A stretch of DNA of 10,668 nucleotides, from positions 1-10,668 of the forward strand of contig VBFW01000016.1 of NCBI GenBank assembly GCA_005880525.1, given 5' to 3'. This stretch comes from Chloroflexota bacterium. Lineage in GTDB: Bacteria; Chloroflexota; Dormibacteria; Dormibacterales; Dormibacteraceae. Positions 1-6,968 of this stretch are shown piece by piece (the stretch's first letter is position 1; the number at the start of each line of letters is the position of its first letter). Below the pieces are notes generated by a model. That model was not told the DNA's origin, searched no databases, and worked only from the letters and a program-made list of their open reading frames with translations. The position numbers were made by a program, and so were the translations under genes.

Positions 1-148
1 TATACCTGTCGTAGTTACATGGTCCGGAGCTCGTCGAGCATGTCCTGGCGGTCGCGGCCGCGAGGCTCGAGCCCTTTAGGCCTGGAACCGATTCCGGTAG
101 GGATAGAAATCCATCAGTTGCCCCTCGTCGCCGGCCACGACGGCGCCT
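1..148. other. Left flank without a supported gene
   Basis: This stretch lies downstream of the FAH-family gene on the minus strand. It carries only short open minus-strand frames. One runs from 177 to 76 (33 codons, ending TAA at 76-78) and contains GDEGQLMDFYPYRNRFQA; inside it an ATG at about 111 has a GAGGGG-like ribosome site six bases upstream, giving a 12-residue peptide. A second frame overlaps it and ends in RDRQDMLDELRTM followed by TAA. The codons look gene-like (mostly G/C at the third position), so these may be remnants of a decayed neighbouring gene, but I cannot identify a family with confidence. No GC hairpin followed by a T-run is visible after the FAH stop, so no terminator is called. 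Confidence 0.4.
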
Positions 149-982
149 CTAAACCGGGTGCCTCCGCACGGGATTGCTCAGCACCCCGATGCCGTCGATT
201 GCGATCACGACCTCGTCTCCATCTTGCAAAGTCACGTCCTGCGGCGGCACGACACCGGTACCGGTGAGCAGTACGCATCCGTGCGCGAAGCTCTGGTCGC
301 GACCGAGATACTCGAGAAGCTCGGGCACGTTCCGCTGCATCGCCGACGTCGAGGTCTCGCCCGCGTAGACGACCGATCCGGCGCGGTTGATCTGCAGCGT
401 GATGCGGCGGTCGTCAGGCACGTAGTCCCACGCCAGGACGACGGCCGGCCCTAGCGCGCAGCAGCCATCGAAGACCTTGGCCTGCGGCAGATAGAGCGTG
501 TTCTCGCCTTCGATGCTCCGCGAGCTCACGTCGTTGCCGATCGTGTAGCCGACGACTTCCATCCGGCTGTTGCAGACGACCGCCAGCTCGGGCTCGGGGA
601 CGTCCCACGTCGAGTCGGAACGGATGTTGATGACGTCGCCGGGTCCCCGAACACGGGACGCGGTGGCCTTGAAGAAGAGCTCCGGGCGCGCCGCCGTGTA
701 GACGCGTTCGTATGGGTCCGGACTTACCGCCTCTTCGGCCCGCGCGGCGAGGCTGCGCTTGTAGGTCACGCCGGCGGCCCACACCTCCTGGCTCTCGATC
801 GGTGCGAGCTCCTTCGGCTCTGCAGGCGCGTCCACAGCCTTGGCCTCGCGCTCGAGCACACGTCGCACCTCGTCGAGTGGTTGAGCGAGAAGTGAGTCGA
901 GCGACGTGCCCGCGCCCAGGCGATTCCAGGTCCCGTCTCGCTGGACGAAAAGACCGGTCTCGAGCCGGATCAGCTGCTCCAT
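149..982 (-). CDS. FAH-family hydrolase, probable 2,4-diketo-3-deoxy-L-fuconate hydrolase
   Basis: 277 residues, a normal length for bacterial fumarylacetoacetate-hydrolase-family proteins. The N-terminal third (1-60) is a small variable domain; the FAH fold follows from about WAAGVTYKRS (68-77). The divalent-metal ligands of the family are visible: E130 and E132 in DVPEPELAVV and D151 in IGNDVSSR. K169 in LPQAKVFDG is the family lysine, and the protein ends with the usual GIGVLSNPV. In the pathway reconstructed here it would cleave the C-C bond of 2,4-diketo-3-deoxy-L-fuconate to pyruvate and L-lactate in the cytoplasm. Family membership is seen; the substrate is inferred from the adjacent fuconate dehydratase, because relatives act in L-rhamnose, L-arabinose and D-xylose oxidative pathways too. 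The ATG at 982 is chosen because upstream codons are an antisense-like shadow of the dehydratase gene. The start overlaps the dehydratase stop by 13 bp, suggesting translational coupling as last gene of the leftward operon. Confidence 0.88.
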   Translation of the reverse strand: MEQLIRLETGLFVQRDGTWNRLGAGTSLDSLLAQPLDEVRRVLEREAKAVDAPAEPKELAPIESQEVWAAGVTYKRSLAARAEEAVSPDPYERVYTAARPELFFKATASRVRGPGDVINIRSDSTWDVPEPELAVVCNSRMEVVGYTIGNDVSSRSIEGENTLYLPQAKVFDGCCALGPAVVLAWDYVPDDRRITLQINRAGSVVYAGETSTSAMQRNVPELLEYLGRDQSFAHGCVLLTGTGVVPPQDVTLQDGDEVVIAIDGIGVLSNPVRRHPV

Positions 983-2268
983 ACCGGGCCGGAAGGATAC
1001 TCGAAGCGCGCGATCGACTCGGCGCGCATCGTGATGCTGTAACCAGGCGCGCTCGGCGCCATGTAGCAGCCGTCGCGGATCACCACCGGGTCGACGAAAT
1101 GCTCGTGCAGGTGCTCCACGTACTCGAGCACGCGATTCTCGAGCGAGCCGCTGACGGCGACGTAGTCGAAGATCGAGATGTGCTGGACGTACTCGCAAAG
1201 GCCGACGCCGCCCGCGTGCGGGCAGACGGGGACGCCGAACTTGGCCGCGAGCAACAGCACCGCGAGAACTTCGTTCAAGCCTCCCAGCCGGCAGGCGTCG
1301 AGCTGGCAGAATCCGATCGCCTCAGCCTGTAACAGCTGCTTGAAGATGACGCGGTTCTGGCAATGCTCGCCCGTGGCGACCTTGATCGGCGCGATGGCGC
1401 GCGCGATGGCGGCGTGGCCGAGCACGTCGTCAGGGCTCGTCGGCTCTTCGATCCAGTAGGGGTCGAACTCGGCCAGTCGTTTCACGTGTTCGATCGCGTC
1501 CCCGACCTCCCAGACCTGATTCGCATCCATCATCAGGAAGCGGTCCGCTCCGATCTCCTCGCGGACGATCCGCGCCCGGCGCCGGTCGTCCTCGATCTTG
1601 CCGCCGATCTTCAGCTTCACATGCGTCCAGCCCCCGGCCACGGCCTCGCGGCACAAGGCCCGTAGCTTCTCGTCCGAGTACCCAAGCCAGCCGGCCGACG
1701 TCGTGTAGGCCGGGTAGCCCTCGCGCACGATCTCCGCCTCGCGAGCGGCGCGAGTCGGCGCCAACCGCTTCAGGATCGCCAGCCCTTCATCGGGCGTAAG
1801 CGCGTCGCTGATGTACCGGAAGTCGATGGATGCGATCAGCTGCTCGGGGCTCATGTCGACGAGCAGTTTCCACAGAGGTTTGCCCTCGACCTTCGCGTAG
1901 AGGTCCCAGACCGCGTTGACCAGCGCCGCCGCGGCCAGGTGGATCGCCCCCTTCTCCGGGCCGATCCAGCGCAGCTGCTGCTCGCCGGTGACCGCGCGCC
2001 AGAAACCGCGCATGTCCGTGGTGATCGAGTTCAGCGTCCTTCCCATGACGATCGGCGCGAGGGCGTTGATGGCGGCCACCACGACCTCCGTACCCCGGCC
2101 CAGCGTGAAGGCGAGCCCATGACCCTCGAGCCCGTCGCCGGCGTCGGTCTTGAGCACAACGTAGGCGGCGGAGTAGTCGGGCTGCGTGTGCATGGCATCG
2201 GAGCCTGCGAGCGTCCTCGAGGTGGGGAATCGCACGTCGTGCGCCGAGAAGCTGACGATCTTGTGCAC
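970..2268 (-). CDS. fucD: L-fuconate dehydratase (enolase superfamily, mandelate racemase subgroup)
   Basis: 432 residues from a GTG at 2268, close to the 440 or so of known L-fuconate dehydratases. The enzyme removes water from L-fuconate to give 2-keto-3-deoxy-L-fuconate, with Mg2+, in the cytoplasm. Seen: N-terminal capping domain (1 to about 140), then the barrel with K218 and K220 (THVKLKIGG), metal ligands D248 (MMDANQ), E274 (WIEEPTSPDD) and E301 (KVATGEHCQN), D324 (QLDACRLGG), catalytic H351 (CPHAGGVGLCEYVQH) and E382 (ENRVLEYVEHLHEHF). From memory these positions coincide with the published numbering of the Xanthomonas campestris enzyme, and the CPHAGGVGLCE and EYVEHLHEHF stretches are hallmarks of the fuconate dehydratase/ENOSF1 group rather than rhamnonate or gluconate dehydratases. 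GTG is chosen because it precedes the first beta strand (HKIVSFSAHDVRF) and AAGGG lies about 7 bases upstream; the first ATG (codon 26) would remove that strand. Only 2 bp separate it from the upstream permease stop. Confidence 0.93.
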   Translation of the reverse strand: MHKIVSFSAHDVRFPTSRTLAGSDAMHTQPDYSAAYVVLKTDAGDGLEGHGLAFTLGRGTEVVVAAINALAPIVMGRTLNSITTDMRGFWRAVTGEQQLRWIGPEKGAIHLAAAALVNAVWDLYAKVEGKPLWKLLVDMSPEQLIASIDFRYISDALTPDEGLAILKRLAPTRAAREAEIVREGYPAYTTSAGWLGYSDEKLRALCREAVAGGWTHVKLKIGGKIEDDRRRARIVREEIGADRFLMMDANQVWEVGDAIEHVKRLAEFDPYWIEEPTSPDDVLGHAAIARAIAPIKVATGEHCQNRVIFKQLLQAEAIGFCQLDACRLGGLNEVLAVLLLAAKFGVPVCPHAGGVGLCEYVQHISIFDYVAVSGSLENRVLEYVEHLHEHFVDPVVIRDGCYMAPSAPGYSITMRAESIARFEYPSGPVWSS

Positions 2269-2270
2269 CG

Positions 2271-3305
2271 TCAGCCCTTGACCGCGCCCACGAGAAGGCC
2301 GCGAGCGATGAACCGCTCGAGCGCGATCGCCATCGCGATCACGGGCCCGATCATGATCAGGATGAGCACCGACATGTACCACCACTGCGGGCCGCGGGTA
2401 GCATTCTGCGCGGCGACCGTGAGGGGCAGTGTCTGGGCGTTTGCGCTGGTCAGGAACAGCGCGATCAGGTACTCGTTCCACGCGAACACGAGGACGAAGA
2501 GGAACGTGGCGACGAGCCCGGGAATCGACAGCGGAAGGACGATCGTGCGAAAGATGCGGTATGGCGAGGCACCGTCGATGGCGGCGCTCTCCTCGAGCTC
2601 GATGGGGATGCTCTGGAAGTAGTCGCGCATCAGCCAGACCACGATCGGCAGGTGGGAGGCGACGTAGGCGATGATCAGCGCCCCCCACGTGTCAAGCAGC
2701 GCGAGCTGCTGAAAGAAGATGTAGATCGGGATCACGACCGCGACCGGCGGCAGCATGCGCTGCGAGATCATCCAGAAGGCGATGTCGTCGTTGCCGAAAC
2801 CTCTCTTCACTCGGCGCGCCACCGTGTTCAGCAGCAGCAGGAACAGCGCGAAGCCGGCCACGGCGCCGACCTGCCACGGCACCTGGGCGACGATCACGAC
2901 TACCGCGAGGGCCGCACCGGCCACGAACGAGGCGATGGCGCCGATGCTCACCCGGTAGCGCATGCGCACGAGGCCGTACGCAGCCATGGAGCCGAGGATC
3001 AGGGTGATGGCCGTGCTCGTCAGTCCGACGACGACCGTGTTGATGTACGGGCGGAAGGTGTCCGGTCCGAGGTCGACGAAGATGTAACGCCAGTTGTCTA
3101 GGTTCGGTTGGAAGTCGCGCCACGGGATGTAGAACGGCCCGTCGTTGACATCGAGCGGGGTCTTTAGGGAAGTGACCGCGAGCCAGTACAAGGGGAACAG
3201 CACGACGAAGGCCCAGGCAAAAAGCAGGACGTACGAGGCCAACATCGTCGGGACCCCGATGGTGGTCGTCGAGACCGAACGGTGACGGCGGCGCGTCAGA
3301 GCCAT
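2271..3305 (-). CDS. Carbohydrate ABC transporter permease, MalG type (pair A), with extra membrane hairpin
   Basis: 344 residues, against about 270-300 for most MalG-type subunits. An Arg-rich N-terminus (MALTRRRHRS) precedes TM1 (about 20-45). The ABC-ATPase docking EAA loop is intact at 237-258 (EESAAIDGASPYRIF, then IVLP), and the C-terminus has the usual FAWNEYLIALFLTS and a final helix at 311-330. Oddity: after the conserved AAYGLVRMRYR (108-118) there is an insert of about 50 residues (119-170) that is almost wholly hydrophobic and reads as two additional helices (about 122-140 and 146-163) closed by RRVKRGF, before the standard helix resumes at FWMISQRMLPPVAVVIPIY. The ATG at 3305 lies 3 bp after the stop of the MalF-type gene and has no clear ribosome site, so translation is probably coupled. 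Role: half of the inner-membrane channel for an imported sugar; fucose or a fucoside is inferred from context. Confidence 0.9.
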   Translation of the reverse strand: MALTRRRHRSVSTTTIGVPTMLASYVLLFAWAFVVLFPLYWLAVTSLKTPLDVNDGPFYIPWRDFQPNLDNWRYIFVDLGPDTFRPYINTVVVGLTSTAITLILGSMAAYGLVRMRYRVSIGAIASFVAGAALAVVVIVAQVPWQVGAVAGFALFLLLLNTVARRVKRGFGNDDIAFWMISQRMLPPVAVVIPIYIFFQQLALLDTWGALIIAYVASHLPIVVWLMRDYFQSIPIELEESAAIDGASPYRIFRTIVLPLSIPGLVATFLFVLVFAWNEYLIALFLTSANAQTLPLTVAAQNATRGPQWWYMSVLILIMIGPVIAMAIALERFIARGLLVGAVKG

Positions 3306-3308
3306 GGC

Positions 3309-4487
3309 TCAGGCCATCGCCGTCACGCGACGGCGAAAGAGGTTGACGTAGCAGACCCCGATGAAGGTCACCGTAATCAGGAGCATGTATGCGACCGCAG
3401 CCGACCCACCGATGTCCAGCGCTCGCCAGATGGTGTAGGCGTGCAGGGTCAAGGACTCGGTGGCGGTTCCCGGCCCGCCGTTGGTGAGGACGTTCGGCAA
3501 GTCGACGATCTTGAAGCCCTCGATCAGCCGGATCAGCACCACCGTCGAGGCGGCGGGCAGGATCAGCGGCAACCTGATCCGCCAGAAGACCTGCCAGCGG
3601 GTGGCCCCGTCCACCACCGCGGCTTCGACGAGCTCGTGGGGCAGCGTCTCAAGCGCCGCCAGCAGCACGATGAAGATGAATGGCGTCCACTGCCAGATGT
3701 CGCCGATCATCACCGCCCCACGCGCGCCCCAGGGATTGGTCACCCATGACACGTCGGTGAGCCCAAAGTGCGCCCACAGCGGGTAAAGAGGGCCTTTGTC
3801 GGTGTCGGTCAGCATGCGAAACAGGTAGGCCACGCCCACCGGCGTGATCATCATCGGCAGCAGGAAGACGACCCGAAAGAAGCGCCGTCCTGGCAACTGC
3901 TGGACGACGAGCAGAGCCAGGCCCAGGCCAAGCAGGACCTGGACGCTGACGTCGACCGCCACATAGATGATGGTCACGACCAGGGTGCCGGGCCGGCCGC
4001 TCGTCAGCACCGTGCTGACCACCAGCCACAGCAGGAAGCCGGCCACCCCAGCGGCGAAAAGCCTTCCCACGAGGCCGCCCGCCGTGCGATTGTGGCCGCG
4101 AACGTAGCGGTAAAGCGCGAACGCAAGGAGCCCATACCCGGCGGCAAGAACCACGAATCCAACCGGGGTCAGCGGGCCGGCGAGGCCAAGGAAGTGGACG
4201 TGGTCGATCCCGGTGACGAGCTTGGCGTAGTTGTCGAGGCCGACGAACTTTAGATCCACCCCACCTTCCGAGAAGCTCAGGCGTGATAGCGACACGTAGA
4301 GGGACGCAACCAGCGGAAAGATCGAGAACCCGAGGATTACGACCACGGCGGGGAGAATGAAGACACCCCCCGCCAGGTGGTCGAGCCTGGCGCCGATTAG
4401 GCGCCAGATCGAGGCAGCCCGACGGAAGCCGCGCGTTGACACGTAGCCGCTCACTTTAGAAAGATCCCGTCCTTCCACTCGTTGCAC
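3309..4487 (-). CDS. Carbohydrate ABC transporter permease, MalF type (pair A), with extra membrane hairpin
   Basis: 392 residues, against about 290-320 for ordinary MalF-type subunits. Seen: TM1 at 40-68; FVGLDNYAKLV (81-91), typical of the family just after TM1; an intact EAA loop at 289-307 (EAAVVDGATRWQVFWRIRLP); and LTNGGPGTATESL (334-346), near-diagnostic of MalF-type permeases. Oddity: between FVGLDNY and the canonical TM2 (about 168-195, VTIIYVAVDVSVQVLLGLGL) lies an insert of about 60 residues with two strongly hydrophobic stretches (about 106-128 and 142-162) joined by a charged loop RYVRGHNRT. This is not the soluble periplasmic loop of E. coli MalF. The start is uncertain: GTG at 4487 has no obvious ribosome site, while GTGs at codons 4 and 12 follow, the latter with AAGGA about 15 bases upstream. 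It lies 45 bp after the binding-protein stop, across a hairpin. No ATPase gene is adjacent. Confidence 0.88.
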   Translation of the reverse strand: MQRVEGRDLSKVSGYVSTRGFRRAASIWRLIGARLDHLAGGVFILPAVVVILGFSIFPLVASLYVSLSRLSFSEGGVDLKFVGLDNYAKLVTGIDHVHFLGLAGPLTPVGFVVLAAGYGLLAFALYRYVRGHNRTAGGLVGRLFAAGVAGFLLWLVVSTVLTSGRPGTLVVTIIYVAVDVSVQVLLGLGLALLVVQQLPGRRFFRVVFLLPMMITPVGVAYLFRMLTDTDKGPLYPLWAHFGLTDVSWVTNPWGARGAVMIGDIWQWTPFIFIVLLAALETLPHELVEAAVVDGATRWQVFWRIRLPLILPAASTVVLIRLIEGFKIVDLPNVLTNGGPGTATESLTLHAYTIWRALDIGGSAAVAYMLLITVTFIGVCYVNLFRRRVTAMA

Positions 4488-4497
4488 TGGGCCGGGC

Positions 4498-4519
4498 GGC
4501 GAGGCCCGAAGGCCTCGCC
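4498..4519 (-). other. GC-rich UUCG hairpin between binding-protein and permease genes
   Basis: On the minus (transcribed) strand this reads GGCGAGGCC-TTCG-GGCCTCGCC: a perfect 9-bp stem closed by C-G around a UUCG tetraloop, an exceptionally stable RNA hairpin. It lies 14 bp after the binding-protein stop and 10 bp before the GTG of the MalF-type gene. No U-run follows, so it is unlikely to be a full intrinsic terminator. Hairpins at this place are known (as after malE in E. coli) to protect the 3' end of the binding-protein message or to attenuate read-through, giving more binding protein than membrane subunits. That role here is inferred. Confidence 0.7.
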
Positions 4520-4532
4520 CGCGCCCCGGCAG

Positions 4533-6029
4533 TTACTTGGTGACGCTCAGGCTCGCTTTATACGCATCGAGCTGGGACTGGCGTCCGATCTCGTCGGTCT
4601 TCTTGTTCCATTGGGCGGTGATCTGGGCCATCGTCTGGTCGACACTCAGCTCTCCCGCCAGGAATTGCGCGAGCGCGGTGTCCTGCGCCGTCTGCTGGTA
4701 GAAGGAGGTCTGCGGTATGCGCATGTCCAGGACCATGTTCGGGTTGTTCAGGCTGTCCTTGATCGCGCCGAGGTAGTTCTGGGCTGCCTGCTGGCTCATG
4801 CCTGACGCCAACCACGGGCCCATGTTGGTGAAGTGCGACGTGCGGTACGGGTTGAAGCCGGTCTTGCCGATGGTGACGTCGACGCTCGACTGCGCGGGCT
4901 GTGACATGTACGACAGGAAGGCGTACGCGGCGTCCTTGACCTTATCCGAGGCGGCGTGGTTGATCGCGCCCGACCAGCCGCCGAAAGCCGCGAACGGCGA
5001 ATGGTTCACACCGTTGGTCGCGTTTGGGCAAAGGGTCGAGTTGCAGTCGGTGAGCTGCATCGTGCTGCGGTCCAGCACCTGCTTCGAGCCCGGCAGGATC
5101 ACAGCGCCTACCTTGTCGATGACCTTCGACTGTGTCTTGTCCACCGCCAGTGGGCCGATGTCACCCCAGTCGAGCGACAGCGCGCATCGACCGGTGACGA
5201 ACAGTCCGCGAGAGTCTCCGACGTCGTTGTTCAGCTGATCTGGTGGGCCGAGCTTGGACAGCGTCTTGTATATGCCCAATCCCTTGGCCGCCGCGGGGTT
5301 GTTGTACAGGGGCTGCATGTTGTTCGTGTCGAAGAAGGCGCCCTGCTTGGTGCCCTGGCTCTGGATGAAGGCGGACGCGATGGAGCTGTACATCCAGTAG
5401 GACTGCGCGCTGCGCTTCATCGCCAGGCAGGAACCGTAGTCGGCCTTGCCGTCACCGTTCAGGTCTTTGCCCTGGAAATGCTGCGCGATGCTGATGTAGT
5501 CGTCCCAGGTCTGCGGCGGCTGCAGGCCATCCTTCTGGAGAAGGTCCGTCCGGTAGTAGACCATCTGGAAGTCGCCGTCGAGGGGAATCGTGTAGATCTT
5601 GCCTTTGAACGTTGCGCTGAAGTCGCGGAAGAACGGCGCGATGTCGTTCCACTGCAGGGCGGAGTCGCCCTGGATCCGACTGTCGAGATCCTCGAGGTAG
5701 CCAGAGGGAACGTAGTCGCCCATCCACTGTGGGTCGAACACCGTCGCGTCGTATGAGTTCGTCTTGGTCGCGAAGTCGGTCAGGAGCTTCTGATAGAGGT
5801 CGGAGAAGGGAACGGTGATGACCGCGATCTTTGCGCCGGTCAGCCTCTCGAACTCAGGTCCGCGTCGCTGCAGCGGCTCGGCGATCTGCGGCCCGGTGAA
5901 GGTCAAGACGCGGACGGTGACGCCGCTGAACTTGTTGTTTGAGGAAGTGTTCGGCGTCCCGCTCGTACAGGCCGCAATGATGACGGCGGCCAGCGCCAGG
6001 ACAAGGGCTTTCGCCAGCTGTCGACTCAT
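4533..6029 (-). CDS. Extracellular sugar-binding lipoprotein of carbohydrate ABC transporter
   Basis: 498 residues from ATG 6029, somewhat longer than the usual 420-450 of family-1 (MalE/UgpB-like) binding proteins. The first 21 residues form a lipoprotein signal: K/R near the start, a hydrophobic core (ALVLALAAVI) and lipobox IAAC with acylated Cys21, then a Ser/Thr/Asn linker (about 22-33). Family features: VTVRVLTFTGP near the mature start, YDATVFDPQWMGDYVPSGYLEDL (93-115), GKIYTIPLDGDFQMVYYRTDLL (143-164), QTWDDYISIAQHF (173-185), and GGWSGAINHAA near 350-360. An EF-hand-like loop DLNGDGKADYG (189-199) could bind Ca2+. Four cysteines beyond Cys21 (201, 282, 329, 334) could form disulfides. 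ATG 6029 is chosen over an upstream in-frame start at 6080 because AGGGGA stands about 9 bases before it and the signal peptide begins right there. It captures sugar outside the membrane for the permeases; L-fucose or a fucosylated glycan is inferred. Confidence 0.9.
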   Translation of the reverse strand: MSRQLAKALVLALAAVIIAACTSGTPNTSSNNKFSGVTVRVLTFTGPQIAEPLQRRGPEFERLTGAKIAVITVPFSDLYQKLLTDFATKTNSYDATVFDPQWMGDYVPSGYLEDLDSRIQGDSALQWNDIAPFFRDFSATFKGKIYTIPLDGDFQMVYYRTDLLQKDGLQPPQTWDDYISIAQHFQGKDLNGDGKADYGSCLAMKRSAQSYWMYSSIASAFIQSQGTKQGAFFDTNNMQPLYNNPAAAKGLGIYKTLSKLGPPDQLNNDVGDSRGLFVTGRCALSLDWGDIGPLAVDKTQSKVIDKVGAVILPGSKQVLDRSTMQLTDCNSTLCPNATNGVNHSPFAAFGGWSGAINHAASDKVKDAAYAFLSYMSQPAQSSVDVTIGKTGFNPYRTSHFTNMGPWLASGMSQQAAQNYLGAIKDSLNNPNMVLDMRIPQTSFYQQTAQDTALAQFLAGELSVDQTMAQITAQWNKKTDEIGRQSQLDAYKASLSVTK

Positions 6030-6056
6030 CTGCTCATTTCCCCTATCAATCTGAGT
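6030..6056 (-). promoter_or_regulatory. Leader end and ribosome binding site of the binding-protein gene
   Basis: On the minus strand the leader ends GATAGGGGAAATGAGCAG directly before the ATG at 6029. GGGGA at about -14 to -10 is a purine-rich Shine-Dalgarno candidate with about 9 bases to the start. It decides the start, because the alternative in-frame codon at 6080 would place a charged extension before the lipoprotein signal peptide. Confidence 0.6.
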
Positions 6057-6091
6057 GGGCCGGGTGGCCGGAACTGCCACGAATAGTGGGA

Positions 6092-6120
6092 TGTTTATCT
6101 CGTCAGAGCCGGATTGTCAA
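6092..6120 (-). promoter_or_regulatory. Sigma70-type promoter upstream of the binding-protein gene
   Basis: On the minus strand a perfect -35 TTGACA (6120-6115) is followed, after 17 bp, by TAAACA (6097-6092), a weak -10 matching TATAAT at three of six positions. Start of transcription would fall near 6085, leaving a leader of about 55 nt. The promoter sits in the only sizeable gap (6030-6146) of the leftward gene row, so the binding protein, pair-A permeases, dehydratase and FAH hydrolase could be transcribed apart from the SDR and pair-B permeases. An imperfect dyad GTGGC-N7-GCCAC at 6064-6080 lies just downstream of the predicted start and could be an operator; that is speculative. Confidence 0.55.
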
Positions 6121-6146
6121 GCGCAAATTGCCTGTTTGGCCCTTAT

Positions 6147-6968
6147 TCATCCGATGTCTCGGTCTCCGCGCCCTTGCAACGCGAAGCTCTCGAGGACGCG
6201 GTGGAAGACACCCACCAGCATGGCCAGAGGGGCCAGCGACACCATCAGCGCGGCGGCCGCGGTCGGCCAGTCGAGCTCGCGCTCGAAGGTGAAGAAGTCG
6301 CTGAGCGCGACGGGGACTGTCTTGACCTCGCCCGACGTCAGCACGAGCGGCACCAGCAGCATGTTCCAGTCGAGGACGAACATCACGACCAGGGTGGCCG
6401 CGACGGTCGGCGCGATGAGCGGAAGGACGACCCGGCCGAGGATGCGAAACAGGCCCGCACCATCGATCACTGCAACCTCCTCCCACTCCGTGGGCAGCTG
6501 CCCCACCGCGCCGTGCAGGACGAAGACCGCGAGTGGCGCCGTCACCGCCGCCTCGGCGAGGGTGATGCCGGCGAAAGTGTCGATCAGGTGCACCCGGCGC
6601 GAGAGATCGGCGAGCGGGATCGCGTACGCCATCACGGGCAGGCTGGCGAGGACAAGGAACCCTTGCGTCACGGTCCGGCGGCCGCGGTACCGTGAACGCG
6701 CCAGCGCGAAGGCCGCCGGAAATGCGACCGCCACAGTGAGGCAGGCCGCCAATATCGCGGCCAGGGTGCTTGTCGCGAGCTCCTGCCAGAAGGTCGGCTC
6801 TGCAACACCGATGTCGGCTATGTGGTCGAGCGTCGGCGGCCCGGTCCACGAAGGGGGCCGCATGCTGTCGTCTGGCAGCACGCCGATCGCGGCAAGGCCG
6901 GTCCAGGCCAGCGGCAGCAAGAAGGCGCCGGTGACGGCGGCAATGGCGATGGTGCGCGCCGCCCTCAA
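6147..6968 (-). CDS. Carbohydrate ABC transporter permease, MalG type (pair B)
   Basis: 273 residues, ordinary length for a MalG-type subunit. TM1 lies at about 5-30, and AAFALARSRYRGRRTV (85-100) marks the usual cytoplasmic loop after the second helix. The EAA loop is well kept at 163-183 (EEVAVIDGAGLFRILGRVVLP), and LDWNMLLVPLVLTSGEVKTVPVAL (199-222) is a family region. There is no extra hydrophobic insert, unlike pair A. The start is taken as TTG at 6968: it overlaps the stop of the preceding permease in a TTGA arrangement, and GGGAGA stands about 8 bases upstream. Codons further upstream lie inside the preceding permease and look like a shadow. It forms a heterodimer with the preceding MalF-type protein. 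No binding protein or ATPase of its own is adjacent, so it may share those of pair A, work with parts elsewhere, or import a related sugar. Confidence 0.88.
   Translation of the reverse strand: MRAARTIAIAAVTGAFLLPLAWTGLAAIGVLPDDSMRPPSWTGPPTLDHIADIGVAEPTFWQELATSTLAAILAACLTVAVAFPAAFALARSRYRGRRTVTQGFLVLASLPVMAYAIPLADLSRRVHLIDTFAGITLAEAAVTAPLAVFVLHGAVGQLPTEWEEVAVIDGAGLFRILGRVVLPLIAPTVAATLVVMFVLDWNMLLVPLVLTSGEVKTVPVALSDFFTFERELDWPTAAAALMVSLAPLAMLVGVFHRVLESFALQGRGDRDIG

Noticed and set aside
76..177. Cupin C-terminal fragment (a resemblance of GDEGQLMDFYPYR to cupin tails)
   Set aside because: Only about 20 residues of vague similarity and an in-frame stop just upstream; not enough to name a family.
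983..1198. N-terminal extension of the FAH-family reading frame
   Set aside because: Arg-rich shadow of the dehydratase 3' end; the ATG at 982 begins a normal FAH N-terminus.
2269..2688. N-terminal extension of the dehydratase reading frame
   Set aside because: It lies within the MalG-type permease, is Arg/His-rich and unconserved in character; the protein starts properly at GTG 2268.
4498..4519. Calling the UUCG hairpin a rho-independent terminator
   Set aside because: No U-run follows on the minus strand and the downstream permease genes need read-through; described as a stability or attenuation element instead.
4956..5756. Plus-strand open frame of 266 codons opposite the binding-protein gene
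   Set aside because: Antisense to a convincing lipoprotein with family motifs; no domain or ribosome site seen.
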